A stretch of 64,000 nt of DNA from NCBI RefSeq assembly GCF_000003815.2, contig NC_049981.1, forward strand, positions 33,071,230-33,135,229. Direction: 5' to 3'. How positions within the stretch are numbered: position 1 is the first letter of the stretch; each line of letters starts with the position of its first letter. A program made the position numbers and the translations under genes. Under the pieces are notes generated by a model that was not told where the DNA came from, ran no database searches, and saw only the letters and a program-made list of their open reading frames with translations. The DNA is from Branchiostoma floridae. Taxonomy: Eukaryota; Chordata; Leptocardii; Amphioxiformes; Branchiostomatidae. Positions 28,951 through 41,500 of the stretch are shown here, one piece after another.

Positions 28951-31030
28951 CAGTTTATTCAAAAGCTTCTGCGCACACGCCTTTTATTATTACAGTGAGG
29001 AGGCAAAAGTCCTGCAGAAGCACCAACTCTGCATTGTCATAATACTGCCAAAAAAATATGTAGTACAATTTATTGATTATGTGATAGAGTTTCAGATATA
29101 AAGACATAAAACGTAACAGGACTTAGATCCTAAAGCTATAGCATGCAATGCCTAATTGTTTTAGATTCGAAGGCGTCGCGTAGGAGACGGCCTGTGCAGT
29201 CTACGCAAACTAAAACAAAAAAAAAACAAAGCATCATACAAATATTTGTTTTACGGATGTGGTAACTGATTTTCTCGAATTGTGCACATTTTCAGCCTTG
29301 TAAATACTTGCACAGTATCAAAAGATTGACCAATATGGATTGCAGAACACAAATTGTGAAGTAGCGGGTTAAATGAGAGCCAGCAAGTGTATCTAGGTCA
29401 TAAAAACAAATTCAAGTTCCGACCGAGATTTTTTCTTTGTTTACATATCCACTGACTCAGCCCACGCCATCTTTGTTTCAATCCATTTCTAAGCTTTAAA
29501 ACACAATCAAGTACCAAGTTGTACCGTAGACACAACAGAAAGTCGTTCATACTGGATCACATAAAGTTCATGTTTTCATAACTTTCATTATTAGATATAA
29601 CGCGCTGCAGCAGTCTCTCCCAGCCTGGGGGCTGAATTTCCTCGGCACAATAAGAATTCATTTCTGCAAGGACATTCTGTATACGTTTTCTTATGTCTTT
29701 GATTTCCACCGGGCTCATCTGAGCTCACTTTCATGATTTGACTTTTCCTGCTGGCTTTAATTGACCTTATCATGTTTGTATTTGACTGAACTTATTCATT
29801 TTTTTCTATGCGGTGGTAAAATGTACAATTTCTGCATGGGCAAGCTTTTTAGCATGTATTTAGACTGGAATACATTTTACACCCTTCTTGGGCTGTTGAC
29901 TTAGACTCTATTGTTCAATTGTGAAATGGTCAGCAAGCCTGTCTATTTGCCAATCTATTTTTATGTACAACGCACATATGTCCTGACTCCCGAGGTAAAA
30001 AGAGCCGAAGAAATATAGGGAAAAGACAATTTATGCAGCCAGTTTTATATGTCGATATGCGATCATGAGGTATTGTCGCTATCTTTTATACGGCGATTAC
30101 ATCTAGTACGAACTTCCAATTAACTGTCAGTGAGTAAAGATCAGATAGATGTGGTTGCTCTTAGCCTTGTATGTACTGCAGTAAGATAGTTAAAGCATGG
30201 ATACCTGAATGTGAGCGCTCATTCAATTAACAGATTTGATTATTATATATTACCTATTTTGGTCAATAATAGCCATGGCGAAATCAACAGACTAGCATTA
30301 TGCAAATGTCATTAAGTTTTGCTTTAGACCATTAGGCCAGGATTTTGATTTGATTAAATGAATAACATCAGCGCGCGCATCAATTTCTGGCCGTTTCCAA
30401 AGAAAACGTTTTTAACCATACTGTAAAACGTACAAATTAGCTATACAATAAGAGAATATCTGCCGTAGTTTGCAAACAGAATGTCGGAAATGCCAATAGA
30501 GCATTTCAAACGTCAAGGAAGAAATGTGAAAGAACAAAAAATTTGTTCAACATTCCTGACAACTTAAATTCCAATGATTCCACAGTGAAGGCAACTTTTT
30601 AAAAGAAATTCGCATGCTCGCAACATTTTGGGGGGTCCCCAGGGGATGTCATCCATGTAATCATTCAACATGGCCTAAGTATACTGATATACATTGTACT
30701 CGAAGTAATTATGCGTAAATATACAGTAATGATATGATTGTAGCAAATGAATTGTAAAGGTGTACGTAAATCATCTGACGTTTTCTTGTCAAACGCTTGG
30801 TTATAGAACACTTGATGTCTAAGATAGATTACAGTCAAATTTGTATTTTAATAACAATTGTAGTGCTTCTCGTTCTATGCATCATCTCATTGGCAGATAA
30901 GACTATTTTACTGAAATTTGATACTGTATATGATTTTTTAAGAAGCTTTACATATAGCTTTATACCAGCAAGACTTATGTATTCTCTGCAGTATTCCATT
31001 TAGTTTTATTTCTGTCCTATCCTGTATAGA
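28951..31030. other. Intergenic, no gene recognised
   Basis: AT-rich. A short GC-rich patch followed by an A-rich tract (about 29165-29230) resembles a retroposon 3' end but is too short to classify. The open frame at 30797-31003 is low-complexity and hydrophobic without family features. Confidence 0.5.
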
Positions 31031-31039
31031 TATGGTGTA

Positions 31040-31370
31040 AGTTTTAGCCAAGAGGGACAAATCAATGTGTGGTTTGCAATCATGTAGTTGGGTGTATTAC
31101 GCATAACATTATACATGTATGTAACAGCATAAATATTGGTGGCGTTGAAGTCTGTTGCTCCTTTGGAATAAAGTGCAGGTTTCCAAACAAACAGCCTCAC
31201 AGTGTCTGAATGTAAGTAGCATCCGTGGTAAGTACCAACCTACCGACTTGCACACCTTAAAGTCTAGGCCACAAGTACGTGGTAACTCGTGGGCTTCGGT
31301 CAGCCTCAGTATATCTCGGTACACACTCTATTGAGTTGGGGCATACATGTATTCCTCTAGCGGCTAGAAA
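31040..31370. repeat. Dispersed repeat, degenerate copy B
   Basis: Shares the TCTGTTGCTCC...GGAATAAAGTGCAGG block with 1895-2193. Near its end (31335-31365) it holds a single GGGGCATACATGTA(T)TCCTCTAG, which corresponds to one unit of the 28-bp minisatellite. Confidence 0.5.
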
Positions 31371-31391
31371 ACGACTATAAAGAACCTCTTT

Positions 31392-31735
31392 ATCCCTTCC
31401 GAGTTATTCCCTTTCAAAGGGATGGTGCAATGGCACATGAGCGGACGAATTGCTGTGGAATTTCGGTAATTTTAGCGAATCGGATATGTCCTTAACAGTA
31501 AGCCTAATATTTTTCTCTTTTTGAGTTACATATGGCATATTTTTGAGCAATCTAACATGAAATGCGGTGTATTCATAAACTGTGCTCATTAATCATGCAA
31601 ATTAGCCCCTGATTTACATGATTAACATATTCTTAACTAAGGAAACTCTGAAGCTCTCTACATTCCAAATATCATGAAGATCTGTTAACCCATTCCCGAG
31701 TTATTCCCCTCTAAAGGGATGATGCAACTACACAT
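31392..31735. repeat. Direct repeat pair, ~45 bp
   Basis: CGAGTTATTCCC(T/C)(T/C)T..AAAGGGATG followed by a GCAAxxxCACATG-like segment is present at about 31400 and 31690. Unclassified; possibly an internal repeat of a decayed element. Confidence 0.5.
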
Positions 31736-31875
31736 GCATGGGGGGAAATTTCTAACATGCCTAACAAATTTTGGGAATTCTTGTCAAACGGACGCTCTAT
31801 ACTATTAGGCTAGCCCCTGAGGCGTCGCCAAAATACAGGAAAGCAATGAAGCTGGCCTGGGAGTGGGCGCGCTCA

Positions 31876-31989
31876 CTAGATGTACTGTGCCAGCCAGCGG
31901 AAGCCCTCCCCGTAACCTTGCCTCTTCAGTACACTGCACATAAACAACTCCATAGGCCGTGTGTTCGATCCATGGAGCCGCACGTTGCC
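31876..31989 (-). CDS. SAR1-like exon 4 (terminal)
   Basis: [20 protein letters not shown] then [17 protein letters not shown] and TAG (31878-31876). It follows TTTCCAG in phase 0 directly after ...TTGK of exon 3. The signature SAR1 C-terminus confirms the subfamily. Confidence 0.9.
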   Translation of the reverse strand, partial: GNVRLHGSNTRPMELFMCSVLKRQGYGEGFRWLAQYI

Positions 31990-34900
31990 CTGGAAACAAC
32001 ACAAAAACACTCACTTACAGGTTGAGAAAAATTGAATTAAAAAATGAGAAGAAAAACGTAAGAAAAAATAGGTATGCAAATACATAATGTTTACTTTCAA
32101 AAGTTACCGCAAAGTTTCTTTTACTCTAATTTAACACGTACACGTATTAGAAAAGCCGCATGTCCGTAGCCAGGGGGGGGGGGGATGCAGGGGGTGCGGA
32201 AAAAAAACCACACGCTCAAAAGTCCGCTTTTTGACACTCAAAGGTCCACTTTTTCATGTCCAAGATCTTTTTTCAAAGGCATGACTGATTTGCATTTTCA
32301 CAAAACGATAGACATTTTATTCAATCTTAGTGAGTCTATCAGCAACATTTGCCCCAGAAAGTACAGGAAAATAGCATTTCAGAGGGTCCAGATTTCAAAT
32401 TTCCTGGTCCTCCATTGCGACGGATTGCGACCTCGGGGGCGGTCAAGGTGAACATGATGTAGTGGGTGCGTCGCCCTCAAAAACCTATCTGATAAATAGA
32501 AAAATTCATTGAATTTAGCTTAGTTTAGCAGCAAAATTTGCCCCGACAAATGCAGGAAACGGCGTTTCAGAGGGTCCAAATAAAAGATTTCCCAGATTTC
32601 CCTTGCGACAGTAAACGCCGCCGGTACTAGACTTGGTGAAAATATGTTGGGAGGGGGGCCGTCGACCTCAAAAGATTTTTTCTGTAAAAGAAATGTCATT
32701 GGATTTAGCTAAGTCTGGCTACAAAATTTGTCCCTCAAAATGCCGAAAATACCTTTTCAGAGGGTCCAGATTTCAAAATTTCCCCGGACCTCTATTGCGA
32801 TGCCTCACGCCTTTGGTCGGACATGGTGAAAATATGAAGACTTGCGCCAAATGGCTTCTGTATTTCAATTCAATAGTAATTCCATTAAACTTGTTAGCAA
32901 ATTTCGCCTGTCAAAATGCACGAAATAGCGTTTCGAGCCGCCCCCTCAACTGTCCTGCCATTTGCTACATATTCAATCGACCACCATGCATGCTTCTGAC
33001 GATGAAGACGAAACAAAGCAGAAGCAACACCCTTTCGTGAAGGTTATCATAATTTTTATCATAATTAAAAGAAACATCCGCGTCATGATCGTGCCCAATC
33101 GCCCCACCTTTCCGGTTGTCAGTCCGTACAAGCAGAAATACTGCCGGAGAAACTCCTCGCTCGCTGCGTCCGGCTGGTCGATCTTGTTCCCCAGAATCAG
33201 AATCGGCACGTTCGCGATCTGCTCATCTGCAAGAAGACACTGCAAGGAATCATGGCACCGGATTTGTGCGTAAAAGAAACAACCTTATATTAGGTTTGTA
33301 AATTTTAACGTCCTTCATATCATGTTTGCCATATTTCCGTCCTTATTCCCTGTTAAGTCCAGGGGGAACATATTATTTTGCTTCTTCTTTTCTTCTTCTT
33401 CTTTTTCATCTCTCATGTTTAACCACCTCTTTGACATGGAATACGTCAAAAAGATATGGATAGACGCTAATTATTCTGGCATGTTACGGTAGGTTGATTA
33501 AAGATTAACACAACAAAGTACTGAGTTGCAGTTGCAAACTATATCATTCACTCACCCACCCTCACATTTTGTTTTTTGAGGGTGGGGGGCAAAACTGAGA
33601 AACATCACAACGGCAGACTGTTACTAAACCATAAGTTGAACAGATAGGCAAAATTTTATGCCAGTTTGATTTCACAGTCCTTTCAATGTTGCACTGTTCG
33701 CACAAAAGCTGGGCTGCAACATTATCCAACCCCACGAGAATGCGCTTTTAGTATTTCGTGCAGCACAGTTTAGCTGCAATTACCTGCTGCAGACAGACAA
33801 CAGCCTGTTACAAGATTCTGGCAGCACTCTTTGGTACTTCTGGGCTTTCCTAACAGGTAGTGGTCTCCAGCTCAGCAATGTTCAGAGATCTACATGACAC
33901 AACGGCTTTCTTTAGATTCCAACACAGATTCTCAACTAGGCTTAGTCTGGAGAATATGATTGCAAGCCTATTTTATCCAAACAAGCCTTTGTTGATTTTG
34001 ATGTGTACTTGATGACCTATTCCATTTTTCTTTTGTGGTTAATGGCATACACGTAATATTCGAGCCTGAAAAAAAGGCAAAGTCAAGGAAAAACGTATTG
34101 TGCTTCTTAACAACTAATCAGCATAATTAGTAACGTCCTGTTAGTCTTCTTTTATTAGTGGAAGGGAAATATCCTGCGTTTTCTGGAAAATATTGTCTGT
34201 CTTTAGTTTTTATTTTTACACATCGTACAGTTTGTACGTCAAGTAATCTAAAATCACAATACATTGTTTACAATAAAGATTATGTTTGCTTTTTTTTGTT
34301 TGTTCTCTTTATCCTTCATTTATTGCTTTTAAAAAATTTGAAATCTTTATTGAAATATCATGTTGCAGACTTTGAGTCTGAATTGTGTTGGCATTTACAT
34401 GTACTCCTCCGGGAAGAATTGCACTGAAAGTTAAGTGTAGCAATTTAAAAAGAAATCATATTTCGAAATCTCGCTCACAAACAATATCAAATATTAAGGA
34501 GCTTTAGTCTTCGACTACATATCAAGGGAATCAAGCCAGGTGTTCAGGTGTTTCGCATTGGCATTCACAGAAAGTAATCATGATTAACGGATTGTCGTGG
34601 AGTTCGTTATGAGTCATCTAACACTAACAGTTCTTATCGACATATTCACATCAACTCACATCCAGTTCCTTCTTGCTTTCCCCATGCCTGGCGCTGTCCG
34701 CAGCGTCGATAAGAAACACGACTCCGTTGATCGCTGGGACGGAATCTTTCCACGCACGCCGTGCTGTACATAGGTGGGGCACATGGTTAGTCTAGAAATG
34801 TACGGGTGGGGGGGGGGCGGTAGTCTTCTAGTTCAGAACTACAAATGAACACTGAGAAATTGAATCAGGACATGATGAAACCAAAGAGAACAGGACAGAA

Positions 34901-35539
34901 TCTCCTACATAGAACAAAACACAACCTCCACCGGAGTACGACTGAACTGCAATACTATTACACTATCAAACCAGTCTTGATACTGTAGAGCAGTGCTAGA
35001 ATACTATACCCCCACCATTAAGCTGCTCTAGGTTCTACAGAGCTGCTCTATGACGCTCTACAACTTTAAACCTCAAACTGCTATGTTCAGATCAACATCT
35101 TTATCCCGGACATATAATTGTTTGTTTTTTTAAATAATCATTTGTTTGGCTGTACAACCAGCCAGGGCTACCCAACTAGCCATTAGCTATTAGCTATTGT
35201 TAAGGACATACAGTTGGCCCAACTTCTCTCCAGCTCCACAACTACAACCTTGCTGCTACGTTGCTAGGTAACCTGTTCCCATGGCGACCTACCCTGTGAG
35301 TGACCCCCGAGGTCGAAGGTCGTGAAGCGCACGCCTCCCATCACGAGCTCCTCCTTAGTGGGATGTAACGTCGGCACATGCTGTCCCATTCTGTTGTCCT
35401 TCAGCATGTGTAGCAAGGTCGTCTTCCCAGCGTTGTCCAAACCCAGGAACACCAGCTGCCCAGACTTTGACATCGTTCGGACAACTTCCATGATTACAGG
35501 GTATACAGTTGCAAGCCAACATATTCTTGACACAAATGC
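31876..35539 (-). CDS. SAR1-like small GTPase (whole gene)
   Basis: Four minus-strand exons join in phase: 35293-35491 (or from 35539), 34660-34763, 33108-33239 and 31876-31989. The product is 182 residues from ATG 35491. It is 198 residues, close to the usual SAR1 length, if the first exon is spliced at 35539 from an upstream ATG-bearing exon. G motifs visible: GLDNAGKTT (P-loop), DLGGHSQ (switch II), NKID and [16 protein letters not shown]1 is the Arf-family GTPase that builds the COPII coat at ER exit sites. It lies antisense between two FReD genes. The weak point is the N-terminus: I found no upstream exon. Confidence 0.85.
32320..32960. repeat. ~190-bp tandem repeat, about four diverged units
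   Basis: Each unit begins TTTG(C/T)CCC with A-rich sequence, has CATTTCAGAGGGTCCAGATT-like and TTGCGA segments, and ends in a CCTCAAAA stretch; starts lie near 32349, 32536, 32726 and 32903. Lies in the last SAR1-like intron. The open frames across it are not coding. Confidence 0.75.
33108..33239 (-). CDS. SAR1-like exon 3
   Basis: [44 protein letters not shown]. It holds the guanine-specificity NKID motif. 132 nt, phase 0 on both sides, between CTTGCAG and GTGGGG. Confidence 0.92.
33300..34659. other. SAR1-like intron, nothing recognised
   Basis: AT-rich with CT-rich patches; no exon, RNA gene or TIR element seen. Confidence 0.5.
34660..34763 (-). CDS. SAR1-like exon 2
   Basis: [20 protein letters not shown] then [15 protein letters not shown]. 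Phase 1 in (completes Ala), phase 0 out at GTGAGT. Matches the SAR1 region after switch II. Confidence 0.9.
35293..35491 (-). CDS. SAR1-like exon 1 (start uncertain)
   Basis: From ATG 35491: [40 protein letters not shown] and on to [10 protein letters not shown], then G/GTAGGT. In-frame sequence before this ATG reads [11 protein letters not shown], with a Trp in the register of the SAR1 membrane-inserting helix, back to a possible AG acceptor at 35540. The true exon may therefore be 35293-35539. Confidence 0.85.
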
Positions 35540-35686
35540 CTAGTTTCACAACTTTTTTCACAGTTCCAACAAGGTAGCTCAGTGGATAGCATATGATGCA
35601 TGAAATTCATTGACTTCTTTTATTTAACAAGTACTTGAAGAACTAGCAAACAGAAACGCACACAATCACAAAAAACACACAAACAA

Positions 35687-35985
35687 GTGCAAAATGCACA
35701 CGAACGCACACTCACCAATTCGCGTTAACGTACACACATACAAGCAAACACACGCACACCTGCATATACATAGACACACACACACACACAGGCACACACA
35801 CAGATACACACACGCACACAGGAACACACACACAGACACACACCGATACACAGACACACACACGGACACAAACGCAGGCGCACAAACACACTCACAGACA
35901 CACACACACACACCGTGACACAGACGGGCACACATGCACTCAGACACACACAGACACAAACACACACAGGCACACAAAAGCGCGC
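35687..35985. repeat. CA-rich microsatellite
   Basis: Interrupted (CA)n with ACAC(A/G)GACAC variants. The long minus-strand frames of Cys/Val across it are compositional. Confidence 0.95.
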
Positions 35986-36569
35986 CTTAGCTAGATATTC
36001 CAGCGCCTCAGTAAAATAGTCCCACAGAAACATGTTTGTGTTTGTCGAAGTATACTGTCACTAAACCTGCAGGTAAACAACAACAACACAGAAGGTTAGA
36101 GCTCATCTCAAGGTCCTGCTGGTATCTTTTGTTACTTTGGCATAAAAAGGGGCAAGAACCAACCTGTACAAATATACACAAACCTTAGATGGAAATACTT
36201 TTCTGTCCGATGTTTGGGCAAATAGTAGCTTCCCTGTGGGTACTCTAAGCCCTGAATACAGACAAACGTCATGTAACGTATACAGATAGCTAGAAGGCTG
36301 CACCCATCAAGTTGTTGCACCAGCCGAACCACTTCCCCCGCTCTGTCTGTCATGAAAAAGGTCAGGCCCAGGGATGTGGTGTTTATGTTTCATCACATGT
36401 TATACAAACACAATGGTTCTAACATACACACTAGCCTGTGTAACGTTAGGAATGTTGGGCAAAATTATGACAACTGTTGACAATCCAACCCCAATGACAA
36501 TGACAACAGCTCGGCCGGGCTGATGAGAATGGGTGCATGTCACTTTGTGTGAAACAACTTCGTACTAGA

Positions 36570-36690
36570 CCCCCATCATGACAGACTCTTGTCCCCTTTA
36601 CCCCCGGGGCTGTTGCCATCCGTGCTCACCGCGTCTCTCCAACCGGTCGTCCCTGAACCGTGGTGCGTCACCGGTCGGAGGTCATTTTTA
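36570..36690. promoter_or_regulatory. Upstream module of gene 3 resembling those before gene 2
   Basis: CACCGCGTCTCTCCAACCGG, TCGTCCCTGAACC and a CCGGTCGGAGGTCA tail parallel the segments at about 3229 and 4083. All three lie 1.2-2.2 kb before a type II FReD gene start. Confidence 0.3.
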
Positions 36691-36694
36691 CCAT

Positions 36695-37745
36695 TAGGTC
36701 TTATTACCTCCATGAAATGTCATGGAGGTTATATTTTCACTAGCGTTTGTGTGTCTGTCATCAAGATAACTGAAAAATGGCTGGGTGGATTGCTTTCATA
36801 CTTGGTGTGTTGGTAGGGTGTGACAAAAGCTGGAAATAATGAGATTTTGGCTCCCCTAGCAGCTTCCTTGGTACTGCAGTGCAACTTCCGGTTTTGCTAT
36901 AACGTGTTCAGAACAAGCTATGGTCACGATTTTGGGGTGTTTGATAGCCCTTGTGCTCAGGAAGAAGTGACATGAGTTTGGGCCCCCTAGCGACCAGGTT
37001 TGGGACAGCAGGGGCATTTTTGTCAAAAACTTCTGAAGACGATAACTCAAGAAGGGAACAACGGATTTTCATAGTTTTGGGCATGTAGGTGCCTTAGACA
37101 ATGTTGTACAAAATGAATACTGATTATGCAAATTAGATCACATTTGCATAATTGATGAGAATATTCTATCATAGCATTTTTGCAATGTATCTCGTGTCTC
37201 GGACATGATATGGTCTTGACATTTCGGTGGTAGACAGTTTTTAGCGTCATGACATAGTGGGCTAAGTATCAGCCCCCTAACATTTAATTTTGGAACTACA
37301 GGGGCATTTTTGTCAAGACATTCCAAAGAGGATAACTGAAGAAGGGAACGGTGGATTGCCATCATTTTAGGCATGCAGTTAGCTTAGGCAAAGATGTTTA
37401 TAATGATATTCATGTTATGCAAATGAGGACTTTATTTGCATGATTAATGAGGAAATTGTATAATTACATTAATTCAATAGCTGGACTTCAATAGATGTAA
37501 AACATGGAAATTATGATAGGTGACACATAAACAGATACCAAATATGCGAATAAGGAACTGATTTGCGTTATATATGCAACAATTGTAAAGCCACCTATTG
37601 ATTAATGATGGGAATTTTATCCTTTTGACATGTGTACGTTAGTCAATGATGAACATCACCATGCATAAATCATATAGATTTGTAAGTCATTTGCATAAAA
37701 TTTACAAAAGCTCTGAATATTTCATGGAGGTATGAGGTCGCCGAA
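36695..37745. mobile_element. Palindrome-ended element with internal ~300-bp duplication
   Basis: Begins with the palindrome TTACCTCCATGAAATGTCAT/GGAGGTTAT, ends TTTCATGGAGGT, and contains two ~300-bp units (from about 37007 and 37307) sharing GGGGCATTTTTGTCAA, GATAACT(C/G)AAGAAGGGAAC and ATTTGCAT(A/G)ATT(G/A)ATGAG. The same palindrome recurs near 62657 in opposite orientation. No protein encoded. Confidence 0.65.
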
Positions 37746-38208
37746 CTCTAGTATATAACTACTTTCTGGATTCTTGGGTGTAAGTGTGACTTTGGGGACA
37801 AAAATGACAGTCGACGTGGATGAGGCTTTTCTACTCAGAGTGCGAGACGTTATTTTCTTCTAACGTTTGACGCTTTCCTGTGGCGTCTTTTCAACGTGAG
37901 ACGACTGGGATGGGCAGGTTACATGGGGATTGTATATGGACATCTCCTGTATGGTGACAAATAAATTTCGACTGTAATCTCTAGAACAAATACACATTCC
38001 CCACATCATTATCAAAATACTCTGTTTACGTGACGAGCTACTTCAAGTGTTGGTAACAAAACTGGACCAACAACGTCGTAACACCATGCGTGGGAGAACA
38101 CGTCACATCTGAAGTCGTCATTCGGGTGCGGCGCTGGGTGTGTTTTCGGAGAGAAAAAAAGCAGTCTTGTCGGCTGTTCCTCAAGGCTTTCTGCGGCGTT
38201 TCGTAAAG

Positions 38209-38535
38209 ATGTCGTCCAAGAAACTGTGTCGGAGCGCTGACAGGGCACCGGACGGTTCTGTACACGTGTGTCGTCATGACAACCAGCGCACCAATGGAAT
38301 CGTCCCGGTGCTGGCGGGAACGGCGGCTGTAGTTAGCATAGTCACCCTGCTACTCGTGGTGTGGGAGGTCGCCTGTCTGAGGGGCCAGCTGACAGCGGTG
38401 CAGGGAGACTTGTGGGAGCAGCAAGAAGCGTTCCAGAGGAAACTCCAGGAACAGGTGGCCCACCTGAGGGATCACATCATACTGGGGAGCGGGTTTGAGG
38501 ACGAGGCACCATGGGAGCAAGAGTTGAAAACAAAG
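38209..38535 (+). CDS. Gene 3 exon 1: anchor and coiled coil
   Basis: [16 protein letters not shown] then [20 protein letters not shown] as membrane span, then [20 protein letters not shown] as coiled coil. 109 codons, phase 0 at AAG/GTCAGA (a modest donor). The ATG at 38209 is the first in frame; upstream in-frame codons lack ATG. Confidence 0.8.
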
Positions 38536-41500
38536 GTCAGAATATTCATATTTTGATTTTGCTTCTGGGACATTTGGGACCATGAAGACGCAATCAGACC
38601 ACCTTATTGTCAACTAGTATTCCTGAAAGGTCTCATAAGCGAGACGGAAAATGTCCGATTTTCAGGAAAACGTGTTTTAGTTTCTTTACAACTACTAGAA
38701 TTTATAAGGGTGGAGTCGGCCCCAGGGTAAAATGGCGCAGAAATATAGAATAGTTCTGGAGAAATGGATAACTAGGGTGGCCATTTTTTGCATCCTAACT
38801 TGGAACGTAGCGATCGCAAGGTTATGCTATAAGCAAGAAAGAACTTGACTGAAAGCGGTCTGAAAGTAAAACAGAACTTTGACAGGTAATTAACGACATG
38901 CCGCAACAAGCGCCTAAGGTCACCTGAGGTAACCACCAGACAAGAGGGAATCATGATCAGGGCTAGAGGCTGAAATTAATTCGCAGTGACAATGTTAACA
39001 ATCTGAACACTTGGTGGAACTCTTTTAGAGCACATAGTTGATAGTTAGCTTGGCAATTCATCGTCTCCTCCGCTCCCCTTGTTCAGAAATATCTGGAACA
39101 GGAAAAGTAGTGTACGTGCCACGTACAGCATTTAGTGGTTACAAGGGGGCTGCTATTGCTCACTGTAACGGAAAGATAATTATCCTATTTGCAGACCTCT
39201 GTGCCTCTCAGCCCCGAGGGCCCCGGTAAGGACGAGGTGAACGCCAATGCAGACCTGCAACGTGATCACAGCGCCACCTTCCGGCAAGATGCAGCAGTGC
39301 ACCACAGGTCGAAGAGAGAGTTGCCTTCGAATTCGATGGCCAACACTGTGCTCATGCGAGGGAATCTTGGAGGTAATGGATAAAAACTTTTGATATGTAT
39401 AACAGTCATACTACTTGGAGGTAACGTTTAATGCGTTTGTGTGGAGGGCCAGGACAATTGTCAAGTTAAAAAGTCATATTCTTTCAACGAGAACAATTAA
39501 TTGAATCTAACGCTTGGCGTACCTGTTTTCCGCTACGTGTAGGTTCCATGGCGCAGCCCGTGCCGGTCGGTCGGGTCAGTCCCCTCGGGCTGCAGGGCCC
39601 TCCTGGTCCGCAAGGCTCTCCAGGGCCGCCCGGTCCTCCCGGTCCTCCCGGACTGCCTGGCGAGGTAAAGTACAACTCAAGTTTTTGCTCTTTCTAAGCT
39701 TTATCTGTCCCTAACCGGTGGAATAGTGCATAATTCTTCATAGTAACCGATAATACTATACTAATACAGTCTTCTTCTTCAATCGAACCGTCTTCACAAC
39801 AATCCATTATAAGTCCTGGTTAAATACCTTCATATTTATTTCAGACACAGACGAAAGGATTTTTTCTGAAACGCTCAACCGTTTTCAAAAGTATAATCCG
39901 GTTTTAAGAGTGACTTTGGAATTTTCATCTTATTGCCTACATATAACAGTCATATTCTTAAACACCATTTGCTGAGACATTGCTGTTTAGTTACTACAAA
40001 ACATACTATTAGGTCAAACTTTTAACTTTTTCCTGTCGTTTGTTCCAGTGTACTTGTCCCAAATGGACCAGTCCGGATCCGGCGACTGAAGCACCGACCA
40101 GTGCGGGTTCTTCAGGCCCTCCTGGAGGTAAGAGTGATAATTCAGACCATTCAACACATTTTGAACCCATCTAGGTTAGGTTGGTCTAAGAAACGTTAAG
40201 TCAAGGTCTAAATCCCATCTCCCTGTAGCTTGGGAGTCCAAGTACTGCATTGACCGATTTCTTTAATGTATCTCTACATCTGGTTTCAGCCAACTTCTTT
40301 GTCAAGCTTCTCCAATCGACCAATAATCTTCAAACAAACGACTTACAACCTCAACATGTGTAGATAATTTATGCAGACGTTGAAAGTATTATTTAGATAC
40401 ACATTTCGTGCAAAGAGTATGACTAGACCCAGTTTGTTCATTTGATATGAATTGCTCTTTTGATATGAATATCCCCATGTATGATCCCACACTTCTTTTA
40501 CAAGTTATCACAAACGTGGATATAACAACTGACATGGACTAAGTCAGCTTACAGATGTGTCTTATGTGGCAGAGACTGCTTCTACAATTCTCGTACCAAA
40601 CTTTATAGCCAAAGCAGTTGTTGTCGATCTGATGTGAATTAGAATATTACCTTGGTCAAAATTACCCAACGTACACCATAGAACAATATCATCATTAACT
40701 AGAGAATATATCTAACCTAGTAGATCCTCCCATCATTTCGGTACAATAGATTACAATCATGTTCTGTTGTCACCACCGCTTATCAGAGTCCGACTGTGCG
40801 GGGCACCTCGCGGCCGGCCGGACGGAAAGCGGAGTGTACCTGGTCGGTCCCGCCTCCTCCCGTGTGGAGGCGTACTGTGACATGGATACCGCAGGTAGGA
40901 TAGAACTCACATGTACTGTGACATGGATACCGCAGGTATTACAGAAGTCGCATGTCATATCGCCCACTTCGGCCTTCGCCACATTTCATACGCACCAGGC
41001 ATGCTGTTGAATTATTTTTTTGGGTCCGTTCTGTGTTTTTCGGCCAGAGACCACGAGGCCCCGTAGGCGTAGTTAAACGTCTTTTCTAGTTTAATTCTAC
41101 ATGTTAACTACGTTACGTTTACGGTACTATCAGCAGTGAGAGGGGTGGAGACCAAAATTGAACAGAACTTTTGGTGTCTCTAAAAGATACGTTGCCATCC
41201 TATATCTGACACGTGTTCATGTAAATCTAATTTTGTAAAAATGTTTATTTTGAAATTAGATGTTTGGTAGTGTACAGGTGCGTGTTTTATAGCATATAGT
41301 CAAACGAAGGATGTGATTTTTGTCCTACACAGGAGGCGGCTGGACTATGATCCAGCGACGGGAGGACGGGTCGGTTCTTTTCGACCGGACCTGGGAGGAG
41401 TACAAGCGGGGGTTCGGGAACAAGAGTTGGGAACACTGGCTTGGGAACGAGAATATCCACCGCCTGACCAATCAGAAGACTTACCGACTTCGCATAGACA

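Noticed and set aside
30797..31003. 68-codon hydrophobic frame
   Set aside because: AT-rich intergenic sequence, no homologue recognised, no promoter or splice context.
32185..33040. Plus-strand frames of 88-135 codons
   Set aside because: They cross the ~190-bp tandem repeat and the antisense of a SAR1-like intron; the repeat units are frame-shifted relative to one another.
35666..36033. Minus-strand Cys/Val-rich frames of ~100 codons
   Set aside because: Translation of the CA microsatellite.
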